A program made the position numbers and the translations under genes. DNA of 35,854 nucleotides from Deltaproteobacteria bacterium (GTDB lineage Bacteria > Myxococcota_A > UBA9160 > UBA6930), in contig JAJDAP010000001.1 of assembly GCA_029261795.1 (NCBI GenBank), forward strand, positions 1-35,854. The letters run 5' to 3'. Positions within the stretch are counted from its first letter, which is position 1; each line of letters starts with the position of its first letter. Positions 23,783-31,225 of this stretch are shown piece by piece. A model generated the notes under the pieces. It ran no database searches. It had not been told where the DNA came from and worked only from the letters and a program-made list of their open reading frames with translations.

Positions 23783-24475
23783 ATGCGGCGTAGGAAAGCA
23801 GACGTTCAGCTCGAGCTCCGTCACTCCGGTTGGGGTGGGAAGCGTGACGGGGCTGGACGAAAGACCGAACCGGGATCCGGCGTGCCGCATCTCTGCCGTA
23901 CGGGACTTGCCGCGCGCTATCCCTGTCACGTCACCCTGAAGGTCCGTGACGACGTGCCCTCGCTTCGCACCGTGAAGCTCGTGAAGGAACTCGAGCGGTC
24001 CTGGGCGAAGGCGTGCGATCGCGGGACCTTTCGGCTCGCCCACTACTCGATCCAGGCCAATCATGTGCACTTGATCGTGGAAGCCAAGGACGCAGACGCC
24101 CTCGGGCGGGGGATGAACGCGCTCGGTGCGCGGCTGGCGCGGGCGGTGAACCGGATCTTCTCGCGGAGAGGGCCGGTTCTGAAGGATCGGTATCACCACG
24201 TGGTCTTGAAGACGCCGACCCAGGTGCGGAACGCATTGCGCTACGTGCTGCTGAACGCCAGGCGGCACATGAAGCGAAGGACTCGCGAGGCCCTGATCGA
24301 CCCGGCCTCCTCCGGCCGCTGGTTCGACGGCTGGAAGCGGGGAAGCGCCAAGCTGATCGCGGCAGCACGCGGCCGTCCCGGCGCCCCCGCCATCGCAACG
24401 CCGCACACCTGGCTCCTTACCGAAGGGTGGAGAAAGGCCGGTCCCCGCCTCGACCCCGCCGCCGCGCCGGGCTAG
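23783..24475 (+). CDS. RAYT, REP-associated tyrosine transposase (Y1/IS200-like)
   Basis: This 230-residue Y1-transposase-superfamily protein has the layout of RAYT enzymes. It has an N-terminal GWGGKRDGAGRKTEPGSGVP, a CHVTLKVRDDVPSLR segment and a metal-binding H-x-H in HYSIQANHVHLIVEAKD. The catalytic Tyr is probably in VRNALRYVLLNARRHMKRR. RAYTs are single-copy domesticated relatives of IS200/IS605 transposases that act on REP palindromes. The ATG at 23783 is eight bases after a good -10 box. Coding upstream to 23615 is open but has no support. The frame is intact, so the protein may be functional. I could not define a REP family in the window; a 7-bp-stem hairpin at 24834-24851 is one candidate. 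Confidence 0.85.
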   Translation: MRRRKADVQLELRHSGWGGKRDGAGRKTEPGSGVPHLCRTGLAARYPCHVTLKVRDDVPSLRTVKLVKELERSWAKACDRGTFRLAHYSIQANHVHLIVEAKDADALGRGMNALGARLARAVNRIFSRRGPVLKDRYHHVVLKTPTQVRNALRYVLLNARRHMKRRTREALIDPASSGRWFDGWKRGSAKLIAAARGRPGAPAIATPHTWLLTEGWRKAGPRLDPAAAPG

Positions 24476-24761
24476 ACCGATGCGGCCAGCACACAGGATG
24501 TCCCGGTCGTCGGCACCTCCGCCCAGAAGTCCACCGCCGCTCCACTCCACCGCCCGGCGCAGCCTCGCGCCCGGCAGCGCGAATCCGCACGAGCCACCGC
24601 GGCGACGCAACCCTCGAGACCATTCTGTGCCCGGTCGGCCCGGGTGAATCCTCTCGAACTCCAGCGCCGCTCCGGGTTCCCGGACGGCGCAGCCTCGCCC
24701 ATGGCTCCGTCACTCAAGATGTATGCCCTTTGATCGATTCGCAGAGCCACGCTCGAAGCGT

Positions 24762-25211
24762 TCAAGGCCAAACGCCCCACAAGCCCCAACCGGGCCAGCC
24801 CAGACCTACGAACTCACCCTCTCGCAAACCTACAGCGGCTGCGGAGCCGCTTGTGCAGAGATTCCCCAGGCTCGGGGCTACTGAAAAGCCTGCGAAGGGG
24901 AGCGCGCATGCGAGGGCGAAGAAGGGGCGGCGAAGCCTTGCGCTGAACCAGCGCCGGGAAGCCGATGCAAAGTGGAAGCTGCGGATGCCATTCTGCTCGG
25001 GTGCGGCGTCGGCTTCCCAGCGAGTCGCCCAGACGAACGAGAACGCGACCGGTCCTCGCTTGTCGTCGAGGAAGTGGGCGCCCGTTGCCGCGGGTAGCTC
25101 CGGACGAACTTCCTCCAGCTTGTTCCGGATCTCGGCGATGACGGGAGCGGCATCCTTCACACGGTCCTCTCGCGGACCCGTACGACGGGCCATCGTCGCT
25201 TCAGTGTTCAT
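24762..25211 (-). CDS. Weak hypothetical ORF
   Basis: From the ATG at 25211 (or 25193) this frame encodes a start with plausible protein character: TGPREDRVKDAAPVIAEIRN, KLEEVRPELPAATGAHFLDD, then PVAFSFVWATRWEAD. After about residue 80 the sequence turns arginine-, leucine- and glycine-rich, ending GWPGWGLWGVWP, which looks like translated non-coding DNA. No ribosome site or domain was recognised. It could be the head of a decayed gene or a spurious frame. Confidence 0.22.
   Translation of the reverse strand: MNTEATMARRTGPREDRVKDAAPVIAEIRNKLEEVRPELPAATGAHFLDDKRGPVAFSFVWATRWEADAAPEQNGIRSFHFASASRRWFSARLRRPFFALACALPFAGFSVAPSLGNLCTSGSAAAVGLREGEFVGLGWPGWGLWGVWP
24834..24851. repeat. Perfect 7-bp-stem hairpin
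   Basis: AGCGGCT, a GCGG loop, then AGCCGCT. It lies 360 bp downstream of the RAYT gene. REP-like target, terminator or chance are all open. Confidence 0.4.
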
Positions 25212-25418
25212 CGATGCTGCGATGTTTGGGCGTGGGTGACCAGCCAGTGCCCGGTCGGAGCAGAAGTGCCCGCGGCTGCTGGAAGATCCCGAGCTGACCC
25301 TCAGGCTACGGGAAAGAGGGTCATTCGCAGCTTCCCGCCCAACCCCTTGGTTCGGTTGGCACACCGGGAGCGCATGACCCTCCACGGAAACGGAGTAACT
25401 CTACCGACTCCCCCGGCG

Positions 25419-25862
25419 TCAGGCGATCTTGGGCAGCACCGCCACTTCGAGCCAGTAGTCCTTGAGCCGTGCAATGGCTTCGAGGAAGGACGGCAGGTCG
25501 ACGGGCTTTCGCACATAGGAGTTCGCCCCGGCCTGGTAGCACGCTTCGATGTCGCGCTCGTCCGACGAGGTCGTCAGCACGATCACGGGAATCGATTTGA
25601 GCTCGGGGTCAGCCTTCAGCTCCGCCAGGACCTCCCGTCCGTCGGTACCGGGCAGGTTCAGGTCCAGCAGGATCACGCCCGGCCGCGGCGGGGGGCTGTC
25701 CGCGAAGCTTCCGCGACCATAGATGTAGTCGAGCGCCTCGTCGCCACTCGTGCAGTGGACGAGCGAGTTCTGGAGGCCCGCCTTGCGGAACCCGCGTTCG
25801 GTCGCTTCGTAGTCCTCGGGACTGTCCTCTACCACCAGGATCGTCGTATGATCTCGCTCCAT
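25419..25862 (-). CDS. Stand-alone response regulator, Rcp1-like (147 aa)
   Basis: This is a single receiver domain of the type paired with phytochrome-like or PAS kinases. The start MERDHTTILVVEDSPEDYEA at 25862 keeps the family's usual beginning; GGGGGG lies seven bases upstream. The phospho-acceptor Asp is in PGVILLDLNLPGTDGREVLA, the switch Thr in VIVLTTSSDERDIEAC and the Lys in ANSYVRKPVDLPSF. The central GDEALDYIYGRG and the PRPGVILLDLNLPG segment are typical of Rcp1-type regulators. There is no output domain and no adjacent kinase on this strand, so its partner is unknown. A copy of the recurrent element lies 100 bp upstream. Confidence 0.92.
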   Translation of the reverse strand: MERDHTTILVVEDSPEDYEATERGFRKAGLQNSLVHCTSGDEALDYIYGRGSFADSPPPRPGVILLDLNLPGTDGREVLAELKADPELKSIPVIVLTTSSDERDIEACYQAGANSYVRKPVDLPSFLEAIARLKDYWLEVAVLPKIA

Positions 25863-25879
25863 TCTCCATCCCCCCACTG

Positions 25880-26197
25880 TCAGAAGCAGATTGTTCCACG
25901 CGATCGGCACACTTCCGCTCGCCTCCAGGCTTCATCGGCAGCCGCGAGTGGTCCTGCATCCGCAGTTCCACCTATTTTCGCGTCGGGCGGTTTGCTTTCA
26001 TCTTCCGCGTCTCCGAGCGTGAAGGAGAAGGGCGTTCCCTCTCCGACCGCGCGGATGGTGTAGACGTCGTCGACATACCGATCGAAGCTGCGCGTTGGCG
26101 CGCTCGCCAGCTGGTCCGCCTCACGCTCGAGCCGACGAGCCCAGAGCGGGCCAGCCATGGCCAGCACAAGACAGGGAACGGGTTGCTCGATGATCAT
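25880..26197 (-). CDS. Weak hypothetical ORF upstream of the receiver gene
   Basis: From an ATG at 26197 with GGAG nine bases upstream, this frame encodes 105 residues: MIIEQPVPCLVLAMAGPLWA, then RRLEREADQLASAPTRSFDR and YVDDVYTIRAVGEGTPFSF. The first 80 residues look protein-like. The end (AEVCRSRGTICF) does not. It stops 17 bp before the receiver start, so coupling is possible. Against it, the recurrent element copy Y (25962-25980) lies inside it. I recognise no family. Confidence 0.28.
   Translation of the reverse strand: MIIEQPVPCLVLAMAGPLWARRLEREADQLASAPTRSFDRYVDDVYTIRAVGEGTPFSFTLGDAEDESKPPDAKIGGTADAGPLAAADEAWRRAEVCRSRGTICF
25962..25980 (+). promoter_or_regulatory. Recurrent upstream element, copy Y
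   Basis: GCAGTTCCACCTATTTTCG, 100 bp upstream of the receiver start at 25862. Together with flanking GGTCC it resembles copy X (19855-19884), sharing TTCCACCTA and a following T-run. Confidence 0.35.
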
Positions 26198-26364
26198 TGC
26201 GCATACTCCGCACGGTCTTGCTCGCTCCTTACGCATCGGTGGAGCCAGGCGCGCGCCCGATCGAGGGTCCGACTCAACTGGAGCCGTGGATTGTGCGGAG
26301 GAGGACCTGGGTATTTCCGCCGAGGTTCGCTGCCGCCCACCCAGAGGCCCGCTGCCGGTGCCCT

Positions 26365-26508
26365 TCATGTTATGTCCGAGGGTACAGACCCTCCCGTCAT
26401 CCTTGGTCTCGACGGCCTGGCGGAGACGATCGCCTCGAGTAGCTCCGCCTTGCGGATCGGCTTGGTCGGGTGGGCATCGCAGCCGGCGTCGGCACTCTTC
26501 GCGCGCTC
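26365..26508 (-). pseudogene. C-terminal fragment of a receiver domain
   Basis: The minus strand encodes AKSADAGCDAHPTKPIRKAE followed by LLEAIVSARPSRPRM and a TGA at 26367-26365. This is the familiar end of a receiver domain: alpha-4, the conserved T-K-P-I lysine turn and alpha-5. A TAG lies directly before it (about 26511) and nothing receiver-like remains upstream. It is the tail of a deleted response regulator or hybrid kinase. The rest of 25981-26620 shows nothing else I can name. Confidence 0.5.
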
Positions 26509-26663
26509 CTAGGCGAATCAGAGGGTCGGGAACGGAGGGGGGGGACATGCACATCGTCGTGCGCCTTGCGCCGACGCGCCCAGGTGCGAGTCGCCAAGCG
26601 AGTCCGTTCGGCGACCCGCAAACGGGGGGTTTCCAGACAGCGGAAGGCGGGAGCATGATTCGG

Positions 26664-26683
26664 GTGTTTCTACCGATTCATCC
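26664..26683 (+). promoter_or_regulatory. Recurrent upstream element, copy B
   Basis: GTGTTTCTACCGATTCATCC, about 183 bp upstream of the receiver start at 26847. It belongs to the duplicated cassette, so it is not independent of copy C. Confidence 0.45.
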
Positions 26684-26846
26684 GGGCGGGTGGAAGTCGA
26701 TAGGAGGTTGTACCCGCGCACGACAGGGAGCCTTCGGACGCGAAGGGTCGAGCACGGCTGGATGGGCACCTCGACGCTCGCGGGAACGCTTCGTAGCCTG
26801 GCCGACTGGCGCCAGCAGCGGACGAGAGAGCGGAAGAGGGAATAGG

Positions 26847-27230
26847 ATGGAGAAGTTCAAGGTCCTGGTCATCGACGACGATCGCGACATGCGGATGGCC
26901 CTGAACGCCCGACTACGCGGCCAGGGTTACGAGACCGCGTTCGCCGAGGACGGAATGAGCGCGATCGCCATCGCGCTTCGCGAGAAGCCGGACGTGATCC
27001 TGCTGGACATCCGGCTGCCGGCCGGGGACGGCTTCGTCGTCCTAAAGCGGATCAGCACCAACGCCAACCTGAGCCACGTGCCCGTCGTCGCCATCTCGGC
27101 AGAGGACGCGGAGGGCACGGGCCAGCGGGCGCTCGCTGCTGGCGCGGTTGCGTACTTCCAGAAGCCCATCGACAACGAGGGCTTGCTGCTGGAGATCGCG
27201 CAGAGAACTGCCGAGGGCCGTGCCGGTTGA
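26847..27230 (+). CDS. Stand-alone response-regulator receiver, full-length copy (127 aa)
   Basis: This is a complete CheY-like receiver: MEKFKVLVIDDDRDMRMALN with the acidic triad, the phospho-acceptor Asp in DVILLDIRLPAGDGFVVL, the switch region VPVVAISAEDAEGTGQ and the Lys in AVAYFQKPIDNEGLL. The ATG at 26847 has GAGGG a suitable distance upstream; frames extending further upstream pass through the regulatory element and were not accepted. It is an orphan with no output domain. It converges with the GGDEF-EAL gene. A second copy with a 59-codon internal deletion lies at 30771-30977. Its upstream region carries recurrent element B. Confidence 0.93.
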   Translation: MEKFKVLVIDDDRDMRMALNARLRGQGYETAFAEDGMSAIAIALREKPDVILLDIRLPAGDGFVVLKRISTNANLSHVPVVAISAEDAEGTGQRALAAGAVAYFQKPIDNEGLLLEIAQRTAEGRAG

Positions 27231-27334
27231 GGGCCCCACAGGAGGACGTCGGCAGCCGCTGACCGCAAAGCCGGATGTCGTGGCGGATCACCAGACGCAC
27301 GCCCCACGACCACAGACACCGCCCAGATCCCTGC

Positions 27335-27360
27335 GGCGGTCGAATCTGAGATCGTCCGCC
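27335..27360. terminator. Possible hairpin between convergent genes
   Basis: GGCGG and CCGCC pair, then after one mismatch CGA pairs with TCG around an 8-base loop. It lies 4 bp past the stop of the GGDEF-EAL gene. There is no T-run. Confidence 0.3.
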
Positions 27361-27364
27361 ACGC

Positions 27365-29971
27365 CTACTCGTCCTTCTCGCGGTCGAGGAACCGCACGAA
27401 ATCCTCTGCCGGGACGGCGGGACTGAACAGAAACCCCTGGAGTTCTTCGCAGCCGTGCGCGCGGAGGAACTCCGCCTGGCGCTCCGTCTCCACGCCCTCC
27501 GCCACGACCTTCAGACCCAGGCTCTGCGCCATCGCGAGGATCGCCACAGCGAGCGGCGCGGTGTTCGGTTCCATCTCGATCTCACCCACGAAGGAACGGT
27601 CGATCTTCACCCGGCCGATCGGAAAGCGGCTCAGATAGGAAAGCGACGAGTACCCGGTTCCAAAGTCATCCAGGCTGATTCCGACGCCCGCTGCGTCGAG
27701 AGCCCTCAGGTTTTCGGACGTCGCGTCTTTCTGGCGCAGGATCGCGCTCTCGGTAATCTCGATGTCCAGATGCGCTGGGCTCAGCCCCGTTTCTTCAAGG
27801 ACTTGGATCACGGTCTGGTCCCATCTCGGCTGCTGTAGCTGTTGGGCGGAGACGTTCACAGCGACGCGGATGCTTCGGAAACCCGCGGCCTCCCACTCCG
27901 CGGCCTGCGCACACGCGGCGCGGAGCACCCAATCTCCGATCGGTACGATCATGCCGGTGTGCTCTGCAACCGGGATGAACTCGTCAGGCGAGAGGAGGCC
28001 CTCCTCGGGATCGCTCCAATGCAGGAGCGCCTCTGCTCCGGTCAGCATGCCGCTGGTAGCATCGCGCACGGGCTGGTAGTGCAGCACGAACTCCTGCTGC
28101 TCGAGGGCCTGGTGGAGCCGGCTGCCGAGGTAGAGCTTCCTCCTGGCTTCGGTGTTCATGGACTCTCCGTAGAACGCGAACTGATTGCGGCCGTGAGTCT
28201 TGGCGTGGTACATCGCGGTGTCCGCATTCCTCACCAGCGTCTCCGCGTCCTCTCCATCCGCGGGAAAGGCGGCGATCCCGATGCTGGCTTCGGGGTACAC
28301 CTCTTGACCCTCGAGCACGACCGGCTCCGAGAGCCGCGCCAGAAGCCGCTCGGCCACGAGGGTGGCGTCATGAACGTCCGAGATCTCCGGAAGGAGGACC
28401 GTGAACTCGTCCCCCCCGATCCGCGCGAGTGCGTTGGAGTCAACGGACTCCGCGCGCGCGACGGTGTCGCTCGGCCGCAGGCTCTCGAGCAAGCGCTGAG
28501 CGACCGTGCGGAGCAACGCGTCCCCTGCACGGTGGCCGAGGCTGTCGTTGATCTCCTTGAAGCGATCGAGATCGATGAACAACAGACCCAAGATGTGGCC
28601 GTTTCGTTTCGACGCTTCCAAGTCACGCTGGAGCCGCTCCCGGAAGAAACGTCGATTCGGCAGCTCCGTGAGGCCGTCGTAGTAGGCGAGCTTGCGCACC
28701 TGATGCTCCGCGCCTTCTCGCTCGAACACCCGACCGATCTGTGATGCGGTGTAGCGGAGCAGTGTACGCGTGCTCGCGCTGAGATCCGGCCGCTGAGCCG
28801 CCCTCCACTCGAGCACCGCCACCACATCGACTCCCACGAAGACAGGAATCGCGATGTACGCCTGGCCCTCAGACCCGGCGTCGGGTGTGGAACCGGCCGG
28901 CTCCGCCTCCCCGGCTTCTCCGGAACTCGACACCAGCTCCCGGGACTCCAAGGCTCGGACGGCGAAGCCGACACACGTTGAGACATGCACCTCATCGCCT
29001 ACTTCGTGCCACGTGAGTTCCGGTGACTCACCCTCCGTGTGGCAGGTTGCCGAGGAAATCAGATCGCCGCTCTCCCCGGTGCGAACCTGATGGACGTGGC
29101 CTACGGACCATCCCAAGTGGGCGCAGAGTCGCCCGAGCGCCTCTTGAAGCACCTCCGTTGACGTCCGAGCCTCATTGGCACTCACCGCGATTTCCGTCAT
29201 CAGCTGCCGCTCTCGAGCCCCCTCCTCGATACTCCGGTGAGCCAGCTCCTGCTCCTCGGCATGCTTCCGCATCTGTATGGAGATCTTGTGCCCATAGACG
29301 GTCACCCCAACGACCATCAGGCCGATGAACGCGGCAATCAGGATCTCGAACTTCTCGAGGTGACGCGCGTGCTCGGCCTGTTCGTCCAGGTGTCTTGACT
29401 GGATGTCGCCCACATCGCGACGCAGCTCTGCAAGCGAGGCATTCACCGCCGCGTACTTCCGGTCCATCGTCGCCATTCGCCGGCCAGCCTGCTCGGGGTG
29501 ACCGCTGCGAAAGTACGAGTAGATCAGCTCGGACTCGTCGACCATCTCGCCCATGGCAGCAGTGACCAGCTCGAGCCTCGAGAGCAGCGGCGCCGCGATC
29601 GTAGGGTCGAGCAGGGACAGGTCGGCGCGGGCACCGACCATCGCTTCCTGAAAGACCGCCAAGGCCTTCTGGAGTCGAGCGTCTTCCAGAGTGACGTCCC
29701 CGGAATCGAATACGTCATTGCCAGGTGCATTGACGCTCGCGGCAAGCTCTCCCAGCTCGGAGTAATCCTCCAAGCGTCGCGCCCAGTCCGCGTTGACCGT
29801 CACCGAGCGTGCGTAGACGCCCCCGATCTGGTGGTTCAGGTAGAGACTCGTGGAGACGGTGAGAATGTCGAATCCCGCGAGGGCGAAGTAGATGAGATGC
29901 CACTTCGGCATACGAAATCGACCCACTGAGGGAAGATCCGGCTTCGTGCGGAATCCGACTTTGCTAGGCAT
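27365..29971 (-). CDS. Membrane GAF-GGDEF-EAL cyclic-di-GMP enzyme (868 aa)
   Basis: Two membrane helices (about 24-46 and 208-228) flank a helical periplasmic sensor of the four-helix-bundle type. A GAF domain (about 265-430), a GGDEF diguanylate cyclase and an EAL phosphodiesterase follow. The cyclase has FIDLDRFKEINDSLGHRAGD and an intact GGDEF near 519. A product-inhibition motif RPSD lies further from GGDEF than usual because ESVDSNALA is inserted. The EAL part has GAEALLHW, NVSAQQL, DIEITES, DDFGTGYSSLSYL and KVVAEGVET. The position usually held by Arg in E-A-L-x-R is His. Both domains look active. The ATG at 29971 follows GGGAG by eight bases. The gene stands alone between two receiver cassettes. 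Confidence 0.95.
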   Translation of the reverse strand: MPSKVGFRTKPDLPSVGRFRMPKWHLIYFALAGFDILTVSTSLYLNHQIGGVYARSVTVNADWARRLEDYSELGELAASVNAPGNDVFDSGDVTLEDARLQKALAVFQEAMVGARADLSLLDPTIAAPLLSRLELVTAAMGEMVDESELIYSYFRSGHPEQAGRRMATMDRKYAAVNASLAELRRDVGDIQSRHLDEQAEHARHLEKFEILIAAFIGLMVVGVTVYGHKISIQMRKHAEEQELAHRSIEEGARERQLMTEIAVSANEARTSTEVLQEALGRLCAHLGWSVGHVHQVRTGESGDLISSATCHTEGESPELTWHEVGDEVHVSTCVGFAVRALESRELVSSSGEAGEAEPAGSTPDAGSEGQAYIAIPVFVGVDVVAVLEWRAAQRPDLSASTRTLLRYTASQIGRVFEREGAEHQVRKLAYYDGLTELPNRRFFRERLQRDLEASKRNGHILGLLFIDLDRFKEINDSLGHRAGDALLRTVAQRLLESLRPSDTVARAESVDSNALARIGGDEFTVLLPEISDVHDATLVAERLLARLSEPVVLEGQEVYPEASIGIAAFPADGEDAETLVRNADTAMYHAKTHGRNQFAFYGESMNTEARRKLYLGSRLHQALEQQEFVLHYQPVRDATSGMLTGAEALLHWSDPEEGLLSPDEFIPVAEHTGMIVPIGDWVLRAACAQAAEWEAAGFRSIRVAVNVSAQQLQQPRWDQTVIQVLEETGLSPAHLDIEITESAILRQKDATSENLRALDAAGVGISLDDFGTGYSSLSYLSRFPIGRVKIDRSFVGEIEMEPNTAPLAVAILAMAQSLGLKVVAEGVETERQAEFLRAHGCEELQGFLFSPAVPAEDFVRFLDREKDE

Positions 29972-30129
29972 CTGGACGCTCCCGAGCTAGTGCCGACGAC
30001 GGCACTCGCTGCCAGCGCGTAGCCCTAACTCCAGACACGATTGTCGGTCGACCATGCGAATGTGATGACCGATTTTCGACCTCGACTGAAGCAAGATCAG
30101 GTGTAGTTCGGGCAACTGCTGAAGATGCG

Positions 30130-30309
30130 ATGAGTAGTTCTACCGAGGGTTCGAGCGGGGACGACCCGGAGCGAGGTCACGCTCGGGGGACGACGCATCG
30201 CGATCTCGCGGTCGCGCGCGAGGACGAGGTCGACGAGCGATCGGTCTCGAAGAACTCCGTCTCGCGCCGCTACGTGACGATGACGGCCGGCAGAGGATCA
30301 CCTGTTTGA
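30130..30309 (+). pseudogene. Possible IS256/Mutator transposase fragment
   Basis: The frame from 30130 encodes REDEVDERSVSKNSVSRRYV followed by TMTAGRGSPV and a stop. The S-K-x-S-V-S-R-R-[YF]-V segment resembles the helix-turn-helix of IS256-family transposases. Only about 16 residues are convincing, and nothing IS256-like follows. The start overlaps recurrent element D, so the first codons may not be coding. Confidence 0.33.
30134..30153 (+). promoter_or_regulatory. Recurrent upstream element, copy D
   Basis: GTAGTTCTACCGAGGGTTCG, 163 bp upstream of the GGDEF-EAL start on the other strand. It matches the first 13 positions of the family well and diverges after that. Confidence 0.35.
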
Positions 30310-30547
30310 CGACGCCGCTTGCTGATCGGCACTTCCCGATCGTGATGGCCGCTGGATTCGTGAATCCGTATTTCTACTGGGGACACTTTTCGTACTTTCG
30401 TGGCGATCTACGATCGAGGGGGTCACGTCGGGCACCGATAGGCCACCAGGGAGGGGATTGCGAGGCAAATCGCTCGATCGGGACCGACTATCGTTCGCAC
30501 AGCCGTTCTGTCTGCACTGATTCTGCTAGGTGGGCTCTTTACGTACT
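30310..30547. other. Non-coding stretch before the short receiver cassette
   Basis: No protein or RNA feature is recognisable. An open frame crossing it (30306-30698) is not homologous to anything I know and runs into the duplicated leader. Confidence 0.4.
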
Positions 30548-30587
30548 CGGGGTTTCCCAGACAGCGGAAGGCGGGAGCATGATTTGG

Positions 30588-30607
30588 GTATTTCTACCGA
30601 TTCATCC
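30588..30607 (+). promoter_or_regulatory. Recurrent upstream element, copy C
   Basis: GTATTTCTACCGATTCATCC, the copy closest to the consensus. With the preceding G it contains the dyad GGTA-TTTC-TACC. It lies 183 bp upstream of the ATG at 30771. Confidence 0.45.
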
Positions 30608-30770
30608 GGGCGGGTGGAAGTCGAAAGGAGGTTGTACGCGCGTACGACAGGGAGCCTTGGGACGCGAAGGGTCGAGCACGGCTGGATGGGCACGCTGACG
30701 CTCGCGGAAGCGCCTCGAGACCTGGCCGACTAGCAACGGCAGCGGACGAGAGAGCGGAAGAGGGAATAGG

Positions 30771-30977
30771 ATGGAGAAGTTCAAGGTCCTGATCATCGAC
30801 GACGATCACGACATGCGGATGGCCCTGAACGCCCGACTACGCGGCCAGGGTTACGCGGAGGGGACGGGCCAGCGGGCGCTCGCTGCTGGCGCGGTTGCGT
30901 ACTTCCAGAAGCCCATCGACAACGAGGGCTTGCTGCTGGAGATCGCGGAGAGAGCTGCCGAGCGCCGTGCCGGTTGA
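30771..30977 (+). pseudogene. Receiver with internal in-frame deletion (68 aa)
   Basis: MEKFKVLIIDDDHDMRMALN is joined after GQGY to AEGTGQRALAAGAVAYFQKP. Compared with the full copy at 26847, 59 codons are missing, including strand 3 and the phospho-acceptor aspartate. The N-terminal acidic residues and the KP lysine turn remain. The break lies at a 3-bp ACG shared by both deletion ends. The ribosome site and frame are intact, so a 68-residue protein may be made, but it cannot accept phosphate. Either a decaying duplicate or, less likely, a binding decoy. Confidence 0.9.
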
Positions 30978-31156
30978 GGGCCCCACAGGAGCAAGTCGGC
31001 TGGCGCTGACCGCAGCACCGGATGTCGTGGCGGATCACCACAAGCACGCCCCACGACGGCAGCGTTGCGATCCCCTGAACCGCCGACTTATACGGTGAGG
31101 GCCGGTTCGCGAGGGCTGAGAGGCAGTAGCGTCCGGCAGGTCGTCGGCCAGGGTGG

Positions 31157-31186
31157 CTCGTGGAGACCCAGGGACTCCACCACGAG
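31157..31186. terminator. Hairpin between the receiver cassette and the hybrid kinase
   Basis: CTCGTGGAG pairs with CTCC-ACCACGAG apart from a 3-base bulge, around a loop of about 9 bases. It lies in the 31058-31225 gap between convergent genes. The gap shows no other feature. Confidence 0.35.
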
Positions 31187-31225
31187 AGATCGGTGCCTTG
31201 CAGCTCGTAGCCCGTGAGCCCGGTA

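Larger units (their letters stand above)
24476..25418. other. Low-information region after the RAYT gene
   Basis: Apart from one weak minus-strand ORF (24762-25211) I see no gene. GGCGCAGCCTCGC occurs twice (about 24558 and 24686), and AGCGGCT-GCGG-AGCCGCT forms a perfect hairpin at 24834-24851. Such palindromes are possible REP-like targets of the RAYT, but two short hits do not make a family. Confidence 0.35.
26623..27310. repeat. Duplicated receiver cassette, long copy
   Basis: This block, from the G-run and TTTCC near 26626 through GCCCCACGAC at 27301-27310, is repeated at 30548-31057. The copies agree closely through the upstream element, the leader, the receiver gene and its 3' flank. 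This copy keeps the full receiver gene. Confidence 0.9.
30548..31057. repeat. Duplicated receiver cassette, short copy
   Basis: This is the second copy of 26623-27310. It carries the same leader, ribosome site and flanks but lacks 177 bp inside the receiver gene. Left and right boundaries are sharp to within a few bases. Confidence 0.9.

Noticed and set aside
26157..26846. N-terminal extension of the receiver at 26847
   Set aside because: The frame is open but passes through the duplicated leader and regulatory element. The ribosome site and receiver start support the ATG at 26847.
30306..30698. A 130-residue ORF before the short receiver copy
   Set aside because: Its second half is the duplicated non-coding leader read as protein, and the first half matches nothing I know.
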